From Bacillus albus (GTDB taxonomy: Bacteria > Bacillota > Bacilli > Bacillales > Bacillaceae_G), in the NCBI RefSeq assembly GCF_001884185.1, contig NZ_MAOE01000110.1:62001-126000 (forward strand): a stretch of DNA of 64,000 nucleotides, given 5' to 3'. The position numbers and the translations under genes are program-made. The notes below the pieces were generated by a model. That model was not told the origin of the DNA. It searched no databases and saw nothing but the letters and a program-made list of their open reading frames with translations. Shown piece by piece: positions 59,671 to 64,000 of this stretch (the stretch's first letter is position 1; each line of letters starts with the position of its first letter).

Positions 59671-60381
59671 ATGAAAATGAAAAAGGTCGCTATCGCATCG
59701 ATAACAATTGGTACAATGCTTACAATGGCAGCTTGTAGTCCTTCAGCAGATAAAGAAACAGAAAAGAAAGAGCAAGTAACAGCACAAAATGAAGGAGAAG
59801 CAAAAACGACAAGTGCAGATGAAGCGTCAAAAACAACGAAAGATACTGAAAAAGAAACAAATACTTCTTCAAATGAAAAAACAGATAAAGATGCAAAAAA
59901 TACGAAAGAATCATCAGGGACAGAAAGTAACGGTAAAACGTCATCGCAAAATGAGAATGTGAAAACAAAAGAAAAAGAGACGACAGGAAAAACGAATGAT
60001 CAAACGACTAGCGGAAAAACAACAGATCAAAGTACAAGTACAAACGCAAGCGGGAAAACAACGAAAGATCCAAAGAAAAGCGTAGCTGTGAAAACAAATG
60101 TAAAAGAAGTTGCTGCATTAGTTGATAGTTTAGACAAGCAATTAGCTGCCAATCCGAAATTAGAAACAGTAAATAAACTTGGAAAACAAATTAATGAAAA
60201 GTGGGATGTGATTGAGAAAGAGCTAGAAGCATCACACCCAGCTGAATATAAAACAATTGGACAAAGTATGTACCCGTTAATTGTAGGAGCGGAGAAAGAA
60301 AAGATAGATATTAATAAAATGAAGTCATTAACGACGAAAACGAAAAAAGATTTAACTCAGTTATTAACGAAACTTTCGTAG
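59671..60381 (+). CDS. Lipoprotein with Lys/Thr/Ser-rich linker
   Basis: 236 aa. The signal peptide MKKVAIASITIGTMLTMAAC ends in a lipobox (TMAAC, Cys about 22). Residues 25-130 are low-complexity, rich in Lys, Thr, Ser, Glu and Asn (for example TTGKTNDQTTSGKTTDQSTS), a wall-spanning linker. The C-terminal 95 residues (KTNVKEVAALVDSLDKQLAA onward) form a helical domain. ATG 59671 follows GGGGGATTT. It is membrane-anchored and faces outward; the ligand is unknown. Monocistronic. Confidence 0.85.
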   Translation: MKMKKVAIASITIGTMLTMAACSPSADKETEKKEQVTAQNEGEAKTTSADEASKTTKDTEKETNTSSNEKTDKDAKNTKESSGTESNGKTSSQNENVKTKEKETTGKTNDQTTSGKTTDQSTSTNASGKTTKDPKKSVAVKTNVKEVAALVDSLDKQLAANPKLETVNKLGKQINEKWDVIEKELEASHPAEYKTIGQSMYPLIVGAEKEKIDINKMKSLTTKTKKDLTQLLTKLS

Positions 60382-60385
60382 TTTT

Positions 60386-60416
60386 AAAAGCCTACTGTGT
60401 AAGTAGGCTTTTTTAT
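60386..60416 (+). terminator. Rho-independent terminator
   Basis: AAAAGCCTACT against AGTAGGCTTTT with TTTT tail. Confidence 0.9.
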
Positions 60417-60473
60417 GTTGAGAGTGTAATGAAAGTTTATGGGAATCCTAATGAAGAAAGGATAGTGATAAAT

Positions 60474-61532
60474 ATGACAATCGATCGGATTTGTACAATA
60501 GGGCCAGCAAGTAATAATAAAGAAACGTTAGTGCAGTTAATAAGAAATGGAATGAAAATAGTGCGGTTGAATTTATCACATGGCACGCATGAAAGTCATA
60601 AAGATATCATTCGTTTAGTCAAATCGTTAGATGATTCTATAAAAATTTTAGGCGATGTACAAGGCCCTAAAATAAGATTAGGTGAAGTAAAAGGAGAACA
60701 AATTACGCTTCAGGCGGGAGATTCTTTTATTTTACATACGCAACCAGTTACAGGGAGCAATGAAGAAGCAAGTGTTGATTATGAAGGAATTGCGAATGAT
60801 GTGAAAGTTGGAAGTAGAATTTTAATTAATGATGGCGAAGTTGAGTTAATCGTTGAGAAGGTAAGTACGGACAAAATAGAAACAAAGGTGAAAACGGGTG
60901 GTAATATTTCCTCACATAAAGGGGTGAACTTACCAGGGGCAATCGTTAGTTTACCGGCTATTACAGAGAAAGATAAAAAAGATATTCAGTTTCTTTTAGA
61001 AGAGGAAGTCGATTTTATTGCGTGTTCTTTTGTGAGAAAACCTAGCCATATAAAAGAAATAAGGGATTTTATAAAAGGGCATAAAGAAACTGCTCCTAAT
61101 TTAATTGCTAAAATAGAAACGATGGAAGCAATCGAGAATTTTCAAGATATTTGTAAAGAAGTAGATGGAATTATGATTGCAAGGGGGGATTTAGGAGTAG
61201 AGTTACCGTATCAATTTATTCCGCTCTTGCAGAAAATGATGATTCAGGAATGTAATCGAACGAATACATATGTGATTACAGCGACACAAATGCTTCAATC
61301 AATGGTAGATCATTCTATTCCAACAAGGGCTGAGGTGACTGATGTGTTTCAAGCTGTACTCGACGGAACGAATGCTGTTATGCTTTCTGCTGAAAGTGCA
61401 TCAGGCGAGCATCCGATTGAAAGTGTAAAAACATTACGTCTCGTTTCAGAATTTGCGGAACATGTGAAAAAAGACGGTCCTTTTGTGATGAAAGATGTAC
61501 TGGAATTGCTGCATAAGTCTTTGGATGAGTGA
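60474..61532 (+). CDS. Short pyruvate kinase paralogue lacking the C-terminal domain
   Basis: 352 aa from ATG 60474. The catalytic barrel and B domain are complete: ICTIGPASNNKETL, MKIVRLNLSHGTHESH, GDVQGPKIRLGEV, AKIETMEAIENFQDI, MIARGDLGVELPYQFIPL and DGTNAVMLSAESASGEHP. The allosteric PK_C domain (about 120 residues) and the extra PEP-utiliser-like domain of Bacillus Pyk are absent; the protein ends with VMKDVLELLHKSLDE. It should convert PEP to pyruvate without effector control, if active. It cannot be the main pyk, which sits with pfkA elsewhere in Bacillus. Confidence 0.88.
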   Translation: MTIDRICTIGPASNNKETLVQLIRNGMKIVRLNLSHGTHESHKDIIRLVKSLDDSIKILGDVQGPKIRLGEVKGEQITLQAGDSFILHTQPVTGSNEEASVDYEGIANDVKVGSRILINDGEVELIVEKVSTDKIETKVKTGGNISSHKGVNLPGAIVSLPAITEKDKKDIQFLLEEEVDFIACSFVRKPSHIKEIRDFIKGHKETAPNLIAKIETMEAIENFQDICKEVDGIMIARGDLGVELPYQFIPLLQKMMIQECNRTNTYVITATQMLQSMVDHSIPTRAEVTDVFQAVLDGTNAVMLSAESASGEHPIESVKTLRLVSEFAEHVKKDGPFVMKDVLELLHKSLDE

Positions 61533-61546
61533 TAAAGTGAAACTTT

Positions 61547-61690
61547 AATCAGTGGAGGGTTTGTCCATCCCCACTGATTATTAGCCTTCACCAATCGGGC
61601 TTTAACGGGCAGTGGACCTCCTACCTAACTGCTCCACATTCGCCGAATTTTGAGGTGGGAGTCTTACTGCACGGCGAATAGCGGGATAAA
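61547..61690 (+). ncRNA. Orphan pseudoknotted element, IS605-type omega-RNA-like
   Basis: Hairpin 1: 61547-61555 with 61571-61579 (AATCAGTGG/CCACTGATT). Hairpin 2: about 61583-61601 (AGCC/GGCT). A nested stem pairs GCAGT (61609-61613) with ACTGC (61666-61670) and, inside, 61615-61626 with 61653-61663. Its loop ATTCGCCG (61638-61645) pairs exactly with CGGCGAAT (61672-61679), a pseudoknot. GTGA precedes it. The layout resembles IS200/IS605 right ends and TnpB guide RNAs; no transposase is present. Confidence 0.5.
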
Positions 61691-61695
61691 TAAAA

Positions 61696-61724
61696 AGAGG
61701 GCGGATATGCATCCGTCCTCTTGT
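61696..61724 (-). terminator. Terminator of the DUF1292 gene
   Basis: AGAGGGCGGAT, loop, ATCCGTCCTCT; on the minus strand it is followed by TTTTTATTT. Confidence 0.85.
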
Positions 61725-61733
61725 GTTTCATTC

Positions 61734-62012
61734 CTATTCTTCTTGCTCTTGCTCATCCAAAATCTTTTCAAACGCAGCAGATACTTTTTCGAACTCTTCA
61801 TCATTCTCAATGTATGAGAATTCACTATCTGCTTCTACTTTTAAAAAGAAAATATCAATGTCTTCCTCAGTTTCGGTTTGGATATCCTCCACAAAGGCAA
61901 CGGCAATATATTCTGCGCCTTCGACATCCATTGCTCCAAGTACTTCTACTTCTTGCTCTTCGTTATTCTCATCACTAAGAGTAAACACTTCGCCAACTTC
62001 AATATCAGACAT
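61734..62012 (-). CDS. DUF1292 protein (YrzB-like)
   Basis: 92 aa from ATG 62012, the second of two ATGs; AGGAGG is nine bases from it but only three from the first (62018). Very acidic: about a third Asp and Glu, ending EKILDEQEQEE. GEVFTLSDENNEEQEVEVLG and EYIAVAFVEDIQ are the DUF1292 beta core. In Bacillus, YrzB-type proteins are small cytosolic proteins of unknown role. It has its own terminator. Confidence 0.88.
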   Translation of the reverse strand: MSDIEVGEVFTLSDENNEEQEVEVLGAMDVEGAEYIAVAFVEDIQTETEEDIDIFFLKVEADSEFSYIENDEEFEKVSAAFEKILDEQEQEE

Positions 62013-62168
62013 ATTCATTCTCCTCCTGTCCAGCTCTAATAAATAGAGTGTTTAAACTGCATACATACTAATATATCTTCCCATGAAAAATCAATTTCAT
62101 ACATAAGAAAAATCAAATTCTACTTCTTTAGTATGCGTATACAGCTATAAGGAGCGCGTGTTATCTTA

Positions 62169-62849
62169 CTAAATCCATTCAACAATTGTATCCATAGTCT
62201 GTCTTGTTTTATCGCGCTTTGGCTCTTCTTTACGGTAACCAAAGGCAACCATAACTGATACTTCAAGATTATCGCCTTTTATAATGCCTTCTTGACGAAG
62301 TAAAGAATCTACTTTTTCTTTATCAAATCCTTCTATTGGACAAGAATCAATACCGATTTGAGCTGCGCTCGTCATCATATTACCTAAAGCAATATAAGTT
62401 TGCTTAGATGCCCAATCAAATACAGCACGATCGGATTGTAATAAGTTAAAATCTGTTTTCTGGAACTTTTTGAAGAATTCATATCTAATTTGTTGAGTGT
62501 CTTCAGGTAATCCAATAATATCGTTCATCATATGTTTAATATACTCTGCATCATAATGCATATCTTTAATATTTCTTGAAAGAACAATAACAAAGTGACT
62601 AGCTGTTGCAAGTTGCCCACCTGCGCCCCATGAATGCGGTTGTAGTTTTTCTCTTAATTCTTTATTTTGTACGACAATAAATTTCCAAGGTTCATATCCA
62701 AAAGAAGAAGGAGATAATCTGCCTGTTTCTAAAATGAAATGAAAATCTTCTTCTGAAATTTTGTGCATAGGATCGAACTCTTTACATGCATGTCTGAAAT
62801 GAAAGGCCTCCATAATTTTCTCTTTTGTAATTTCTTTTGTATTTGTCAT
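62169..62849 (-). CDS. NAD(P)H-dependent nitroreductase-family oxidoreductase
   Basis: 226 aa from ATG 62849 (RBS AAGAGGAAC); the open frame upstream lacks an RBS. FHFRHACKEFDPMHKIS opens the FMN-binding fold, and SPSSFGYEPWKFIVVQN, GIDSCPIEGFDKEKV and VAFGYRKEEPKRDKTR supply the FMN phosphate and ribityl contacts. It belongs to the YfkO/MhqN-like group that reduces quinones, nitro compounds or enones. It is divergent from an HxlR regulator with a dyad between, copying the arrangement at 5.3-6.3 kb. Confidence 0.92.
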   Translation of the reverse strand: MTNTKEITKEKIMEAFHFRHACKEFDPMHKISEEDFHFILETGRLSPSSFGYEPWKFIVVQNKELREKLQPHSWGAGGQLATASHFVIVLSRNIKDMHYDAEYIKHMMNDIIGLPEDTQQIRYEFFKKFQKTDFNLLQSDRAVFDWASKQTYIALGNMMTSAAQIGIDSCPIEGFDKEKVDSLLRQEGIIKGDNLEVSVMVAFGYRKEEPKRDKTRQTMDTIVEWI

Positions 62850-62934
62850 AAAAGTTCCTCTTTTCATTAATGTATTTTGTAAGTAAATTATATTTTTAAA
62901 GTAACATAGAAACAAGTACGCACATTTATGTGGT

Positions 62935-62956
62935 ATAGTATCAAAAAAGATACTAT
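62935..62956. promoter_or_regulatory. Perfect dyad operator before the HxlR gene
   Basis: ATAGTATC, six A, GATACTAT: eight of eight pairs with TACT/AGTA cores. It lies 22 bp before the HxlR start and 86 bp from the divergent reductase start. Confidence 0.65.
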
Positions 62957-62977
62957 TGATAAGGGAAGGGATTTTTG

Positions 62978-63358
62978 ATGGATTGTTCAAACGAAAATAA
63001 TATAAATTACCCATTTTTAAATAAATATTCTTGTCCAGTGGAAGCTATGGTTGAGGTTATTGGTGGAAAATGGAAAGGAGTTATTTTGTATCATTTATTA
63101 GATGGTACAAAGAGGTTTAATGAATTAAAAAGATTAAAACCTAATATCACACAAAGAATGTTAACACTGCAGCTGAGAGAACTTGAAGCGGATGGCATTA
63201 TACATCGTGAAGTATACCGTGAAGTGCCTCCGAAAGTAGAATATTCATTAACAGAGCTTGGTGAATCACTACGTCCAATCATTCTATTAATGATGGAATG
63301 GGCGACTCAAAATATGGAGAAAGTTTTGGAGAGTAGGAATACGAAAAATAATAGTTAA
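62978..63358 (+). CDS. HxlR-family regulator
   Basis: 126 aa from ATG 62978 (RBS GGGAAGGGA). [20 protein letters not shown] carries the sensing cysteine, [18 protein letters not shown] the recognition helix and [18 protein letters not shown] the wing. It also has an extra N-terminal cysteine (MDCSNENN), which could pair with the conserved one. Close paralogue of the regulator at 5311-5634. Divergent from the nitroreductase, which it probably represses until electrophile stress. Confidence 0.92.
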   Translation: MDCSNENNINYPFLNKYSCPVEAMVEVIGGKWKGVILYHLLDGTKRFNELKRLKPNITQRMLTLQLRELEADGIIHREVYREVPPKVEYSLTELGESLRPIILLMMEWATQNMEKVLESRNTKNNS

Positions 63359-63371
63359 GAGCTGTAGAAAT

Positions 63372-63408
63372 AAAAGGTGTTTTCCATATGTGAAGACACC
63401 TTTTATTT
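63372..63408 (+). terminator. Rho-independent terminator
   Basis: AAAAGGTGT against ACACCTTTT with inner TC/GA pairs, then ATTTCT. Confidence 0.85.
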
Positions 63409-63451
63409 CTGTATTTTTTATTTTTTAACTTCAACTGCTGAAATTGCAAAG

Positions 63452-63600
63452 TCATTCAAGTGTATTCAAGCCTTCTTTTTTAGATAATAAAATAGTAGTG
63501 ATATATAAAGCAATCAATGATAGCAAAGGTATCCCATATAGGTTAACAAGACTTAGAAATATATAACAAAAAGAAATAATAGGTGATTGGATATTAAATA
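63452..63600 (-). pseudogene. C-terminal membrane-protein relic
   Basis: A minus-strand frame with no start and no RBS reads SFCYIFLSLVNLYGIPLLSL, continues through IALYITTILLSKKEGLN and stops at 63452. It looks like the last two helices of a permease. It lies between the HxlR terminator and hisS in an otherwise empty 336-bp gap. Could be chance. Confidence 0.35.
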
Positions 63601-63667
63601 TTTGTGGTTTTTAGTTTTATATAATTTTTTTATGTTAACTAAATGTTTCGTTATCTTTAAAATAGAA

Positions 63668-63691
63668 GAACCACCCAAACGAGGGTGGTTC
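63668..63691 (-). terminator. Terminator of hisS
   Basis: GAACCACCC against GGGTGGTTC, six-base loop, with a T-rich tail on the minus strand. Confidence 0.85.
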
Positions 63692-63694
63692 GTA

Positions 63695-64000
63695 TTATAA
63701 ATAACTACTTAAAGAAGAAAGGGGAACCTTCACCTCACTACCTTCCTTCATATTCCGCAGCACAACAGTGTCTGTACTAAGTTCTTCTTCCCCGATAATA
63801 AGCACATAAGGGATATTCTCTTTATTTGCATAATTAAGGGCACGTTTTAATTTACGGCCTGCTAGTTCGAGTTCGACTTTTAAGGAAGTGGTAGAACGTA
63901 ATTGCTGGGCAATTTGTAAGCATTGTAACTCTGTACCGATTGGGATGATAAATATATCTGCTGTAGATGATAGTGTTTCTTTCTGAGATAGTGCTGTATA
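63695..64000 (-). CDS. hisS: Histidyl-tRNA synthetase, C-terminal part (gene runs off the window)
   Basis: 101 residues of the 3' end; the stop is at 63697-63695 and the frame is open to the window edge. It holds the anticodon-binding domain: ADIFIIPIGTELQCLQIAQQ, KVELELAGRKLKRALNYANK, IPYVLIIGEEELSTDTVVLR and a final VKVPLSSLSSYL. The order and spacing match the HGTP anticodon domain of HisRS. HisRS-like HisZ lacks part of this domain, so a true synthetase is favoured. A terminator follows the stop. Confidence 0.87.
   Translation of the reverse strand, partial: YTALSQKETLSSTADIFIIPIGTELQCLQIAQQLRSTTSLKVELELAGRKLKRALNYANKENIPYVLIIGEEELSTDTVVLRNMKEGSEVKVPLSSLSSYL

Noticed and set aside
59720-59968. 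82-codon minus-strand frame opposite the lipoprotein linker
   Set aside because: It arises from the low-complexity Lys/Thr/Ser codons on the other strand; no RBS and an implausible composition of His, Leu and Phe.
61721-62046. Plus-strand frames opposite the DUF1292 gene
   Set aside because: Ser/Leu-rich readings are the complement of Asp/Glu-rich codons of the real gene; no RBS.

Overview
The window comes from a low-GC, Gram-positive spore former of the Bacillus cereus group. Base composition is AT-rich, Shine-Dalgarno sequences are strong (AGGAGG type), TTG and GTG starts are common, and U-tailed terminators are plentiful. Diagnostic content includes an spxA2/Rrf2-regulator module, a T-box trpS, a ydaO-type c-di-AMP riboswitch and a four-gene CDP-sugar operon. 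That operon matches the one described in B. cereus for the spore sugars cereose and cillose, which B. anthracis is reported to lack. No rRNA, tRNA, prophage or CRISPR array was seen.

Layout. 0-7.9 kb: the 3' part of a membrane glycosyltransferase, an ArsR regulator, a FAD monooxygenase, a gene graveyard, an HxlR/quinone-reductase divergent pair and an acyl-CoA ligase. 8-16 kb: acetyltransferases, SDR, PhzF, a phosphotransferase killed by one in-frame stop, an MBL protein, an SGNH hydrolase reduced to 41 codons, then spxA2, a 44-aa protein, the Rrf2 regulator and an IDEAL-domain protein, all served by copies of one 7-9-7 dyad operator. 17-27 kb: serine permease SdaC, then zwf, gnd, tal, gntK and a lactonase, which together make an oxidative pentose phosphate/gluconate block, and a pentapeptide-repeat protein. 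27.4-34.3 kb: an EamA exporter behind a leader peptide and folded RNA, and the cereose operon flanked by two inverted paralogous glycosyltransferases. 34.5-45 kb: MerR, CNNM, AtpI-like, UPF0316, a broken lipoprotein, MFS, a c-di-AMP riboswitch on a 47-codon gene, AI-2E family protein and T-box trpS. 45-64 kb: two ABC exporter operons, Nudix, a phosphatase, HAD, SDR, a lipoprotein, a short pyruvate kinase, a pseudoknotted element, a second HxlR/oxidoreductase pair and the 3' end of a histidyl-tRNA synthetase.

How the parts work together. zwf, the lactonase and gnd carry glucose-6-phosphate to ribulose-5-phosphate with NADPH; gntK feeds gluconate in at 6-phosphogluconate and tal recycles pentoses. 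rfbF, rfbG, a C-methyltransferase and a 4-reductase make CDP-3-C-methyl-6-deoxyhexoses, and one neighbouring glycosyltransferase has a sigma-K-like promoter, fitting late mother-cell expression. In this isolate rfbG is out of frame because of three copies of a 10-bp tandem repeat; two copies would restore it. The flanking plus-strand glycosyltransferase has ATA where its paralogue has its ATG start.

The best candidates for something undescribed are the leader peptide and three-way-junction RNA in front of the EamA gene, the c-di-AMP riboswitch that controls only a 47-aa protein, the repeat that may switch spore-sugar synthesis on and off, and the orphan pseudoknotted element at 61.6 kb. All come from reading the sequence by eye; no alignment, folding or database search was run.
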